Of a stretch of DNA of 47,323 nucleotides, positions 1 to 7,348 are shown one piece after another. The number at the start of each line of letters is the position of its first letter. Position 1 is the stretch's first letter. Source of the DNA: Pseudonocardiales bacterium (GTDB lineage: Bacteria > Actinomycetota > Actinomycetes > Mycobacteriales > Pseudonocardiaceae); NCBI GenBank assembly GCA_023252195.1, contig JAHEXI010000027.1:1-47323 (forward strand), in the 5' to 3' direction. Under the pieces are notes generated by a model. It did no database searches. It saw nothing but the letters and a program-made list of their open reading frames with translations, and was not told the origin of the DNA. The position numbers and the translations under genes are program-made.

Positions 1-53
1 CAACCGACGCCGCCATCCCACCCGGGATCACGGCGTCAGTTGTGTATCGACCC

Positions 54-120
54 ACCGCCATTCGGAACCGAAACGCGATTGCCCGCGCCGACAAACCGCC
101 ATTCGGCTCCGAATGGCGGT
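54..120. repeat. ATTCGG palindrome cluster, copy 1
   Basis: A perfect inverted repeat with 12-bp arms (95-106 and 109-120, arm ACCGCCATTCGG) and a 2-nt centre is preceded at 54-71 by a half copy carrying the same ACCGCCATTCGG arm. The same half-plus-full arrangement recurs in inverted order at 10792-10852. It lies outside genes. It could be a REP-like element or a transcription stop; nothing in the sequence decides between these. Confidence 0.7.
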
Positions 121-237
121 GACAGGCGCGTATGTGCGGAGTGCGGCTTTGCGTACTGCGCGATGGCCGCGGCAACAGCAGTGGCCCACGCATTCTGGGG
201 CGAGGCCACTGCTGGCGGCGACCAGCGGGACTAGCCG

Positions 238-432
238 CTAGAAAATGTCCAGAATGCCGCCGCCGTCACCGCTGTAGTAGAAGTAGTCGCCGTCGTGGCA
301 ATCGTTGTAGCCGTTGTAGTAGTAGCGTCGGCGATTGAAGTGGTCATTGCCATCGTAGTCGCAACGGCGGTCACAGTCATCGCCGTGGCCGTGGTGGCCG
401 CCACCCTGTGAGAAAATCGCGGAAACCCGCAT
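238..432 (-). CDS. Tiny Gly/His/Asp/Cys/Tyr-rich protein of unknown function
   Basis: This is a 64-residue protein that I do not recognise. After a short start (MRVSAIFSQGGG) it is almost entirely Gly, His, Asp, Cys, Tyr, Asn and Arg, with clusters such as GGGHHGHGDDCDRRCDYDG and RRRYYYNGY, and it ends in an apolar GGGILDIF tail. The start is supported by AAGGAG seven bases upstream of the ATG. His/Asp/Cys density suggests metal binding, but that is inference. It lies downstream of the DsbA/CcdA pair on the same strand, 262 bp away. A 12-bp palindrome (500-511, CAACACGTGTTG) lies upstream and might be an operator. Other frames here give only low-complexity Thr/Ala repeats and lack a ribosome site. 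Confidence 0.6.
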   Translation of the reverse strand: MRVSAIFSQGGGHHGHGDDCDRRCDYDGNDHFNRRRYYYNGYNDCHDGDYFYYSGDGGGILDIF

Positions 433-694
433 GCCCGCTCCTTCGTATCGAGCGGGAGCAATGGATCCAAACCCGGAACAATCTGGGTAATCTAGTCAGC
501 AACACGTGTTGTGCGTGAGCCTCGACGCGCTGGCAGCGCCCCCCGGTGTCAAACCAGCAGCTCATCATCGACAGTCAGCAATCCCCCAGGTGATCCGACC
601 CCGTCCCCTCACTCCCCGTGGTCAAATTCCTCTCGAACGTAAGCCATCCCTGGGACAATATCAACAGTAACTTCTAGTGATGCCTTGATCACCC

Positions 695-1516
695 TCAGTG
701 CTGCTGGATGCGGCGTAGCCGCAGCGCGACCACGATCAACACCACCGCCGCGAGCGCGCCCAGTAGGACGCTGTCGGGAACGTGGGCGCCGGCGACGATG
801 ATGACGTTCTGCACCGCAAGGGTGGTGCCGGTGCCGGTGGAGTAGAGGCCGGCGGTACCGTCGAAGAGCAGGAAAACGACCCCGACGGCGATGAACAGCA
901 GCCCGGAGACGGTGCTGGTGGTGTGCAGCCGCAGTCCGCCGATGCGGTACTCGCGCCCACGTAGCCAGCGCCGCCGGCCCAAGTCGAAGCGCTGCCACAG
1001 CGCGGCCAGGACGAACAACGGCGCCGCCATTCCCAACGCGTACACCGCGAGCAACGCGGCGCCGCGCAGCGGCTGGCCGCTCGCGGCGGCCACCGTGAGC
1101 ACCGCCCCCAGGATCGGTCCGGAGCAGAACCCGGCCAAGCCGTAGGCGGCGCCGAGCCCGACCGTGCAGACCCAGGTCCCGCCGGCGGCCATCCGCTGCT
1201 GGACCCGCGCCGCCGGGCGCAAACTCCACCCGCCGCCCAGGATCTGAATGACACCGAATCCGACGATCATCCACCCGGCCAGCAGGATGAGGGCCTCCCG
1301 GTGCAGCGTCACGACCGAGGCCAACGCGCTGGACCCGACGCCGAGGGGGACGAGAACCGCGGCCAAGCCGAGGAAGAACACCCCGGTCCGGGCGAGCAGT
1401 TCGGTGGTCCCGGCGAAGGCGTAGGCGAAAAACGACGGCAGCAGCAGCGCGCTGCACGGGCTAATCAGCGCGAGTAGCCCGCCGAGGAACGCGGCAAGAT
1501 AGCCGATGTCGAGCAC
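695..1516 (-). CDS. ccdA: CcdA-type thiol-disulfide transmembrane protein
   Basis: This 273-residue, strongly hydrophobic protein has about six to eight membrane segments and belongs to the CcdA/DsbD-beta group, which moves reducing equivalents from cytoplasmic thioredoxin across the membrane. The two expected redox cysteines are present: Cys21 in ISPCSALLLPSF and Cys131 in GFCSGPILGAVL. It starts with GTG one base after the TGA of the upstream DsbA-like gene, so the two are almost certainly translated together. The likely job of the pair is disulfide exchange for secreted proteins or cytochrome c maturation. No cytochrome c maturation genes are visible here, so the exact role is open. Confidence 0.88.
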   Translation of the reverse strand: MLDIGYLAAFLGGLLALISPCSALLLPSFFAYAFAGTTELLARTGVFFLGLAAVLVPLGVGSSALASVVTLHREALILLAGWMIVGFGVIQILGGGWSLRPAARVQQRMAAGGTWVCTVGLGAAYGLAGFCSGPILGAVLTVAAASGQPLRGAALLAVYALGMAAPLFVLAALWQRFDLGRRRWLRGREYRIGGLRLHTTSTVSGLLFIAVGVVFLLFDGTAGLYSTGTGTTLAVQNVIIVAGAHVPDSVLLGALAAVVLIVVALRLRRIQQH

Positions 1517-1517
1517 G

Positions 1518-2237
1518 TCAGCGACCGAGGTCGCCGACGGCGTCGATCGCCTGATGGAAGGTCGCCAGCGGCTCCGCCCCGACGATCATCTGTCCGCCGA
1601 TGACGAAGGTGGGTACGCCAGTGACTCCTAGCGTCGCGCCGAGTTCACGGTCGTCGCTTACCTGCGCGGCGATCGCGGGATCGGCGTAGTCGCGCTGAAA
1701 CCGGGCCAGATCGAGCCCGACGCTGTGGGCCGTGGCAATCAGCGATGCGTCGGTGACCGCGCCGCTGTTCTCCCGACCCTGCTGGCGATACAGCGCGTCG
1801 TGGTACTGCCAGAATCGGCCCTGCCGGCCGGCGGCCCGGGCAGCCCGCGCGGCCATCGCCGACTCCGGACCGAGGTAGGCGAAATCGTGCCATTCCAGCC
1901 GGACCCGGCCCGAATCGACGTACTGGCGCACCAGACTCGGTTCGGTGTTGAGGGTGTAGGCCCGGCAGAACGGGCACTGAAAGTCGCCCCACTCGGAGAT
2001 CACTACCGGCGCGTCGGGCCGACCCAGGGCCAGCGGGTCGCCCGGGATTCGGCGTGCGGCAGCCAACCGGGCCTGGGTATCCGGATCAGCTCCGGCCGCC
2101 CCAGCCGTTCGCGCTGACCCGGTGCCCGATGTGGCGCTCACGCTCACCGCGCCCAGCACGGCGAGCACCACCAAGGCGATCAGCCCGCCGAGCCACACCC
2201 GGCGACGCCGGTTCGGGTGCGTTGTCGATTCACTCAC
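1518..2237 (-). CDS. Membrane-anchored DsbA-like thioredoxin-fold oxidoreductase
   Basis: The 239-residue protein has a basic N-terminus, one membrane anchor (about residues 14-34), and a DsbA/thioredoxin_4 domain from about residue 70. The active site CPFC (Cys88-Cys91) follows the SEWGDFQ strand, and the cis-proline loop appears as TGVPTF near the C-terminus. It should face the outside and catalyse thiol oxidation or disulfide isomerisation in secreted proteins. It starts with GTG at 2237-2235, with a G-rich stretch about 6 nt upstream. It precedes ccdA by one nucleotide, giving a redox pair in which CcdA could recharge the anchored DsbA-like domain. Confidence 0.88.
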   Translation of the reverse strand: MSESTTHPNRRRRVWLGGLIALVVLAVLGAVSVSATSGTGSARTAGAAGADPDTQARLAAARRIPGDPLALGRPDAPVVISEWGDFQCPFCRAYTLNTEPSLVRQYVDSGRVRLEWHDFAYLGPESAMAARAARAAGRQGRFWQYHDALYRQQGRENSGAVTDASLIATAHSVGLDLARFQRDYADPAIAAQVSDDRELGATLGVTGVPTFVIGGQMIVGAEPLATFHQAIDAVGDLGR

Positions 2238-2264
2238 CGGGACCCCGTCACCGCTAACTGTCTA

Positions 2265-2546
2265 TCAGGTCCGGAAGGCGTCGGCCACCTTCCCGAGCAT
2301 GCCTGGCTTGGCTCCGTCTGGCGACGGGGCGGCACCGATCTGCTGCATGAGGCTGAGCTCGTCCGTGCTGCCCCACCGCTCGACGATTTGTCCGTCGCGG
2401 AAGCGGCCGATTTGAAGCCCCCGCACTTCGATCCGCTTGTTGGTGGCCGCGACGCCGTGGAAGTCGCCCCGGTGGGTCCCGGTCAGGGTGTATGCGAGCG
2501 CGACGTGCTCGTCGTCGGCCACCAGGGCGGCCGGTTCGATCTGCGC
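2265..2546 (-). pseudogene. SnoaL/ester-cyclase-like gene, C-terminal remnant
   Basis: About 93 codons remain, reading from a transposase junction near 2546 to a TGA at 2265. The segment LAYTLTGTHRGDFHGV followed by EVRGLQIGRFRDGQIVERW is typical of the C-terminal half of SnoaL-like polyketide cyclase or ester cyclase proteins (cone-shaped alpha+beta fold, usually about 130-140 residues). The N-terminal strand and helices are missing because the reading frame runs directly into ISAzo13-type transposase sequence. An in-frame GTG at 2522-2520 could start a short product, but a folded protein is unlikely. Confidence 0.65.
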
Positions 2547-3325
2547 ATCCCACGGCGAAAACCGACGTGTCGTGGTCGATGCCGACCGAGACCCAGGCGC
2601 TGTTATTGGTCACGTCGTAGACCTCATAGGGAATGGCTTTGCCGTCAGCCTGGCTGGGGAAGTCGTAGGTGGACACCTCGACTGGTTCGTTTTCCGGGTG
2701 CCATTCTCTGCCGGCCTGGGAAAACCGCCCGACCAACTCTTTCCCTTTTTGTATCGACGCTGATCACGGGGTCGCCGCTGGCGAGGAACTCTTCGGCGAG
2801 TGTGTTGATGTACCCGAACTGGGCGTCGCGGTCGGGGTGTTGACGTCCTTCCAGTGTCTTGCGGGTTCCCTGCAGGCTGTACTTGAGGGAATGAAGGATT
2901 TCCGTGACCACCGAGTGACTGACAGCGTGCCCCATCTTGGTTAGCTCCGCGGCGAGGTTGCGCGTCGATTTCGTGGTCCACCGCAACGGTGATTCAGGAT
3001 CTCCCCGCGTTTCTGGTTCAATCAAGGTATTCAGCGCATCTAGCAATTCAGGATTGGTGACTTCGGCCTTCTTCCGCCCCCCTCCGGGCGCTCGGACTCG
3101 ATGACCGGACCCTTCAGGAACGTCACCGGCCAGGTCGGCCAGACCACGCTGAATTGTGCTCCGCGAAGCGCCAGTGGCCCGCTGCACGGCGCTGATCCCA
3201 CCGCGGCCCCACGATTTCGCCTCAGTCGCCATCGCCGCACGACGATCCCGCTCATTCAACCGGGGCAGCAGATCCGCCAAGCGTGCCTGCATCTCGCGGA
3301 AAGCGTCGCCATCCTTAGTGGTCAC
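2547..3325 (-). pseudogene. ISAzo13-family transposase, truncated and frameshifted
   Basis: The N-terminal part (3325 to about 2750) contains a helix-turn-helix-like region (GISAVQRATGASRSTIQRG) and a block around PESPLRWTTKSTRNLAAEL and VISVDTK that match ISAzo13-type transposases. Near 2750 the frame shifts by one base at an A5G3 tract. The following segment (LVGRFSQAGREW, later AIPYEVYDVTNNSAWVSVG and DHDTSVFAV) continues the same protein in another frame. It then stops abruptly near 2546, where SnoaL-like sequence begins. The C-terminal third, which carries part of the catalytic core, is absent, so the element cannot move itself. Confidence 0.8.
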
Positions 3326-3420
3326 AATGCAAATTGTTTCACGGGTTGATCATCTCAATGAAGACGATACGCACGCAACTCAAAATTCACCTGATTGAAT
3401 TAGTTATTTAGTTACAGTGA
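3326..3420. mobile_element. Probable outer end of the ISAzo13-type element
   Basis: This AT-richer stretch lies between the transposase start (3325) and the interrupted PI-PLC gene (readable up to about 3420). It is the only part of the neighbourhood with low GC and no coding signal, as expected for an IS terminus. The opposite terminus is missing, so a terminal inverted repeat pair could not be confirmed. Confidence 0.45.
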
Positions 3421-3546
3421 CTTAGCGAACCCGAGAGGCCCCTCGACGCTGGCCGAGTTATGTGTACCCGGAATGCTCAGCGTCATCAGCGCCGCGTTGT
3501 CGGGGATGTCGCGCATCCAATAGGTGTGCGGAATTACCTCGTCCAT
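3412..3546 (-). pseudogene. PI-specific phospholipase C, N-terminal fragment
   Basis: Forty-four codons from an ATG at 3546-3544 read HTYWMRDIPDNAALMTLSIP and then GTHNSAS, the start of a PI-PLC X domain; the His of GTHNS corresponds to the first catalytic histidine. A ribosome site (AGGGGG) lies 4 nt upstream. The frame ends at TAA after GFAKSL, where IS-like sequence takes over, so about 85% of the expected enzyme is gone. Homologues cleave phosphatidylinositol-type lipids outside the cell. This gene is shorter than 60 codons and easily overlooked. Confidence 0.65.
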
Positions 3547-3655
3547 CGATCCCCCTAGGAGCTAGGCGCCGGTTGGCCTTCTGCTGATACTCAACGGTAC
3601 CGCGCTCACACACACGGTACCGGCCATTCGAGGCACACCCAGGTAACGCGGTTAA

Positions 3656-4702
3656 TCAACCGGAGCGGCCTTCGGTGACGTAAGCGCCGCCCGGCGCGGC
3701 GTAGTTGAGTGTCAAGCCCACCGCGCCGTCGGGCGCGCCATAGCCGCGCGTCGGATTGTGCGCGAAGATCACCTGGCCACCTCCTGCCTGGGTGAACACC
3801 GCATCCACCGGGCTCAGGCTGCGATCCGCCATGATCCATGACGCCAGATTCAGATATCCCCGGGCAGGATCGACCGTGCGGCCAGCCCAATCCTGCGCTC
3901 CGAAGCCGAACGCGAAGCCACCCTCCCACCCGCCGGCAGCGTCGAAGCCGATGTCGTAATTGCGCTGCGGCCAGCTGCGAGGGTCGCTGTCGGCGTCCGC
4001 GGGCATCGTCGTGGGAGGTAGCTGATCCATCTCGGGACGCTCCTTGCGCTGAAGTGGTCGACCGATGAGTGCGGCGAACTGCTCGCGGGTGCCGAGGTAG
4101 TGGTCGGCGTCGACTAGCTGCCCGGCCACCTGGGCGCGGTCGGTGAACTGCAGTACCTCGACGCCCAGCGCACCGTAGGAGTCCCAGCTGGCCGCAGCAT
4201 GCGATTGATACATCACCGAGGCCGGTGCGGACGGGACGCTGACGTATGCCGACGCCCACAGCGGCGGCAGTCCGGCAAGCGAAGGGCGCCCGAGCCGGTC
4301 CCAGTACCAGCGCGGCAGGTAAAGCAGCGGAACCTGGGCACCGAGGCGTCGGCAGGCCGCGAGGAAGCTGCGGATGCCCGTGATCGTCAGGATGGGCGTC
4401 TGCCCGTCAGCGGCCAGCGCCTCGGCATCGAGCATGCCGGGCACGTCGACGGTGTCCAGAGCCTCGGCGAACGCTTTCGCCTGCGCTTCCTCGTTTCCCG
4501 CGTCCAGATAGTGATACCCCAGACGCAGCAGGCCGGCCGCGTCGCCGCGCTGCAGGAAGTCCGCGGAGCCGGCCGCGAGGTATGAGTCGTCGACGCCCTC
4601 GGAGACCTTGACGGCCATGAAATCGAAGCCCTCGCGGCGGATCTCCTCGATGTTGACCCGGGCCTGGAAGCGCGGGTGGATGTCCACCCCGTAGATCGCC
4701 AC
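3656..4702 (-). CDS. GH25-type lysozyme with C-terminal extension
   Basis: The 348-residue protein opens directly with a GH25 muramidase fold: YGVDIHPRF carries the first conserved Asp, FMAVKVSEG the second strand, LGYHYLDAG the third, and PGMLDAEAL the catalytic Asp-x-Glu pair. EVLQFTDRAQVAGQLVDAD closes the barrel at about residue 205. It should cleave peptidoglycan glycan strands. A further domain of about 120 residues, rich in Trp and Gly, may bind cell wall. There is no signal peptide, as in phage endolysins, so export is unexplained. The GTG start at 4702-4700 has GGAGAG 4 nt upstream. It is intact although its neighbours on both sides are remnants. Confidence 0.8.
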   Translation of the reverse strand: MAIYGVDIHPRFQARVNIEEIRREGFDFMAVKVSEGVDDSYLAAGSADFLQRGDAAGLLRLGYHYLDAGNEEAQAKAFAEALDTVDVPGMLDAEALAADGQTPILTITGIRSFLAACRRLGAQVPLLYLPRWYWDRLGRPSLAGLPPLWASAYVSVPSAPASVMYQSHAAASWDSYGALGVEVLQFTDRAQVAGQLVDADHYLGTREQFAALIGRPLQRKERPEMDQLPPTTMPADADSDPRSWPQRNYDIGFDAAGGWEGGFAFGFGAQDWAGRTVDPARGYLNLASWIMADRSLSPVDAVFTQAGGGQVIFAHNPTRGYGAPDGAVGLTLNYAAPGGAYVTEGRSG

Positions 4703-4756
4703 GATGCTCTCCGGTCAGCAGGTCACGGGGGTTGGCAAGGCATCGCCAGACACCCT

Positions 4757-4817
4757 GATCGTGGTTTGTGTGACGGGGGCGACAAATCTTGTCACCCCTG
4801 TCACACAAACGGTGATC
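4757..4817. repeat. GATCA-TTTGTGTG palindrome, copy A
   Basis: This is an inverted repeat of about 61 nt. The outer arms run from GATCGTGGTTTGTGTGAC at 4757 to GTCACACAAACGGTGATC ending at 4817, with an additional inner stem of G and C runs. Copies B (13812-13871) and C (30935-30995) share the outer arm sequence and the length. It sits upstream of the GH25 gene. Confidence 0.75.
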
Positions 4818-4836
4818 ATCCCAGTACTAAAGGGGG

Positions 4837-4980
4837 TCAGCTTGTCAGGTTTGGTACCCCGGCGGTGAGCCCGATGGTGAAGCCATCGTGGGTCCTGCGC
4901 AGCGTCACGTGGAGGGACAGCTGGTGGACCAGCCACAGGCCCAGGCCCGCCGGAAGGTCATTCCCGTCCGGGTACTGCAT
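4837..4980 (-). pseudogene. GHKL (HATPase_c) ATPase C-terminal remnant
   Basis: Forty-seven codons from ATG 4980 to TGA 4839-4837 read LPAGLGLWLVHQLSLHVTLR, the glycine-rich G2 box and following strand of an RsbW/anti-sigma-type HATPase_c domain. The N box and G1 box are missing, so it cannot bind ATP as it stands. It overlaps the last 23 bases of the ANTAR gene in another frame. With the ANTAR and SpoIIE genes upstream it suggests a decayed cluster of stress or anti-sigma signalling genes. Confidence 0.55.
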
Positions 4981-5428
4981 CCTCGCGGATCGGCAGCTGT
5001 CCGACGGTTGTCAGCTGCTCGGCGATGTCCCGCAGCTTGGTGTGGGTGGCTTGGCTGGCCCGCACCAGCAGCATGAACGCCTGTTCAGCGGTGAGCTTGT
5101 GCCGTTCCATCAGGATGCCCTTGGCTTGGCCTATGAGATCGCGGGTCCCAATCGCCCGGATCAACTGCTCGTTGCGCTGCGCCCCCGCCATCGCCACCGC
5201 AACGTGCGAGGCGAACAACAGCCCCACATGCTCGGACTCGTCGTCGAAAGCGTCCGGCTCCCGATTGTAGAGATTCAGGGCTCCCAGGTTGTCACCCACT
5301 ACATAGAGCTGGAAGGACAACATGCTGCCCACCCCCAGCTGCGCGGCCCGCTTCGCGAACTCCGGCCAGCGATCCTCACTGGCCGTATCGGAGACCCGGA
5401 CCGTCTGCTCCACATAGATCGCGTCCAA
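4958..5428 (-). CDS. Truncated GAF plus ANTAR RNA-binding antiterminator
   Basis: The 156-residue product starts in the second half of a GAF domain (LDAIYVEQTVRVSDTASEDR to GALNLYNREP) and ends in an ANTAR domain (LIGQAKGILMERHKLTAEQA to THTKLRDIAEQL, about residues 95-145). ANTAR proteins bind paired hairpins in nascent RNA and prevent termination. Whole GAF-ANTAR proteins are about 230-250 residues; roughly 80 N-terminal residues are absent here. The only available start is TTG at 5428-5426, 6 nt after the TGA of the phosphatase gene and in the same frame, with no good ribosome site. It may survive by translational coupling or may be a pseudogene. Confidence 0.6.
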   Translation of the reverse strand: MDAIYVEQTVRVSDTASEDRWPEFAKRAAQLGVGSMLSFQLYVVGDNLGALNLYNREPDAFDDESEHVGLLFASHVAVAMAGAQRNEQLIRAIGTRDLIGQAKGILMERHKLTAEQAFMLLVRASQATHTKLRDIAEQLTTVGQLPIREDAVPGRE

Positions 5429-5434
5429 ACCTGC

Positions 5435-6544
5435 TCAACGCTGCGGTCCCTCCGTGGGGCTTGAATCCGTCGGGTGCTGGTAGATCAGGTAAGCGACGTC
5501 GTCATCGTGCCCATCACCTATTAGTTGCTCGGCGAGCCGCTCAGCGATCGCGGCGGGGGCAAGGTGGTGAGTGTCGGCGAGGATCTCGCGGGCCCTGTCG
5601 ATGCCGTCGTCGAGGGAGCATCGACGGCGTTCGACCAACCCGTCGGTGTAGAGCAGCACCGTGTCACCCGGAGCAAGCATGGTGCCGGCTTCGGACCGGG
5701 CGACATTCGTGGTGGCCAACGGGACGCCGCGGGCATCGTCGAGCAGCTTAGTGCCACCGTCGGCGCTGGCCACGATCGCCGGCAGGTGGCCGGCGCAGCT
5801 ATAGCACACCGCACCGCTGCCGCGGTCGAGGATGGCGCAGAACACGGTGGTGAAGCTAGCGCCGGGGATCAGCGCCGCGACCCGATCCATCGCGCTGAGC
5901 ACTTGCGAAGCGGTGTGGTTTTCCAGCAGCAGGGTGCGGCAGGCGGTGCGGAGCTGACCCATCACGGCGGCGGATGCCAGCCCGCTGCCGACGCAGTCGC
6001 CGACGGCCACCCCGATCCGATCCCCACCCAGCTCGACGATGTCGTACCAGTCACCACCGACCGCCAGGTGGCTGACGGCGGGTTCGTAGCGCACGGCGAA
6101 ACCGGCGGGTAGCACGGTCGGCCCGAGGATGGCGCGTTGCAAGGTCAGCGAAACGGCACGTTGCTCGTCGAACAGGCGAGCCCGGGTCAGTGCTTGGCCG
6201 AGGTGCCCGGCGAGGTCGGATAGCAGCGCGGTGTCCTCGTCGCGGAAGGCGCGCCCCGGGTCCAGTTCCAGCCAGACCACGCTGGTTTGGCTGCCGAACG
6301 GGATCGGGGCACCGGCTACCGTCGGTCGAGGTGGATCCACCGACCGGTCACCGACCTGGCAGTGCGCTCGCCCGGTGGTGCGGATCCGGGTGATCGCCGC
6401 TCTGGTCGCCGGTGGCAGCGCTGCCCACGACGAGCCGGTACCGATCAGCGACCCATGACCGTCGAGATCCCAGCTGACGATCATCGCGTGGTGCACGGGC
6501 CAGTTGGTGGCCAGTTCGGCTAGCCCAGCGCGCAGCGGGCCCAT
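5435..6544 (-). CDS. SpoIIE/RsbU-type PP2C phosphatase, N-terminally shortened
   Basis: Residues about 1-140 form part of a GAF sensor (VHHAMIVSWDLDG, SVVWLELDPGRAF). Residues 150-360 form a SpoIIE phosphatase with metal-binding motifs GGDWYDI, TVLLYTDGLVERR and GDGHDDDVAYL. Such enzymes dephosphorylate anti-anti-sigma factors and release stress sigma factors. I place the start at ATG 6544-6542 because sequence upstream belongs to an HNH endonuclease fragment on the other strand; no ribosome site is visible, so the true N-terminus may be lost. The gene ends with TGA and continues in frame into the GAF-ANTAR remnant. Confidence 0.7.
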   Translation of the reverse strand: MGPLRAGLAELATNWPVHHAMIVSWDLDGHGSLIGTGSSWAALPPATRAAITRIRTTGRAHCQVGDRSVDPPRPTVAGAPIPFGSQTSVVWLELDPGRAFRDEDTALLSDLAGHLGQALTRARLFDEQRAVSLTLQRAILGPTVLPAGFAVRYEPAVSHLAVGGDWYDIVELGGDRIGVAVGDCVGSGLASAAVMGQLRTACRTLLLENHTASQVLSAMDRVAALIPGASFTTVFCAILDRGSGAVCYSCAGHLPAIVASADGGTKLLDDARGVPLATTNVARSEAGTMLAPGDTVLLYTDGLVERRRCSLDDGIDRAREILADTHHLAPAAIAERLAEQLIGDGHDDDVAYLIYQHPTDSSPTEGPQR

Positions 6545-7070
6545 TCCCGCAGCGCTGGCGCGTGAGATCGCCGCGCAGGGCACCTGGCGGCGGCTGCTGA
6601 CCGGCTCGGTCTCAGGTGCCCTGCTCGACCACGGGCGTGCCACCTACGCCCCACCGGCCGGACTGGCCGATTTCGTCCGGGCCCGTGACGTCTACTGCCG
6701 ACACCCGATCTGCGGGCAACGTGCGGCCAGCGCCGATCTAGACCACACCGTCCCCTACGCGCCGCACAAACCCGACGGTGGCACCACCAGCGAACACAAC
6801 CTGCACGCTAGCTGCCGCCACCATCACCGACTCAAATCCCACGTCGAAGGCTGGCGGGTAGAACAGCATCCCGACGACCGGGTCACCTGGACCACTCCCA
6901 CCGGGCACACCTATACAAGCCACCCTTACGACTACCGACCCGAACCGGCCCCACCACCCAAGATTGACATCTCCGACACCGGAACCGGGCCCGATCCCGA
7001 TCCCGACCGCCCCCATTCTGACGCCGAGCGTTGTGGCCCGGCCTTCGGATCCCGCACACCACATGGGTGA
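6543..7070 (+). pseudogene. DUF222/HNH endonuclease, C-terminal half
   Basis: The readable part begins at IPAALAREIAAQGTWRRLL, a typical late DUF222 segment, and runs through an HNH nuclease motif: CRHPICGQRAASADLDHTVP, EHNLHASCRHHHRLKSH. It ends with a Pro/Asp-rich tail at TGA 7068-7070. Members of this multi-copy actinobacterial family (called REP13E12-like in mycobacteria) are usually 400-500 residues. The DUF222 part is missing and the frame opens exactly where the SpoIIE phosphatase gene is cut, so one rearrangement probably truncated both genes. Confidence 0.7.
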
Positions 7071-7130
7071 TCAAGCAGGACTGGAGAACCAGCGGGTCGC
7101 CGGCGGCCTGTGGGCGGACGAGTGGGGTGA

Positions 7131-7348
7131 TCACCTCGTGAGCCGGATGCGGATCGGCGCCGGCAGGGTCCGGCTGGCTGTCCAGGTGGCGGCGCTCTCG
7201 CGCCAAGACTCCAGCCGGCTGACCGAAGCCGGGCGCCGAGACAGCGCCGCCCGGGTGGTCAGGACCGTGCCGGCGATCGCGAAGCAGCCGGCCGCCACCG
7301 CGTCGACCAGGCCTGCGCGGCGGCGCCGCCGGTCGGTTCATTTGTCAT
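7131..7348 (-). pseudogene. Possible small membrane protein, frameshifted
   Basis: An ATG at 7348-7346 overlaps the stop of the upstream transporter (ATGA) and reads MTNEPTGGAAAQ. After an apparent one-base shift the frame continues with GLVDAVAAGCFAIAGTVLTT, a plausible membrane segment, then a basic Arg/Ser tail to TGA 7133-7131. Overlap-coupling and residue composition favour a former gene of about 70 residues, but no family is recognised and the shift site is inferred. Confidence 0.25.

Noticed and set aside
231-470. 79-codon Thr/Ala-rich frame on the minus strand
   Set aside because: It is the shadow of the 238-432 gene in another frame, has no ribosome site, and its composition is explained by the repetitive codons of that gene.
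2740-2765. Programmed -1 frameshift in the transposase
   Set aside because: The A5G3 tract looks slippery, but this transposase family is normally one frame and the gene is truncated anyway, so mutation is more likely.
5435-5437. Selenocysteine or programmed readthrough at TGA
   Set aside because: No SECIS-like structure was recognised and the residues beyond the stop do not align as a natural continuation; truncation and joining of two genes explains it more simply.
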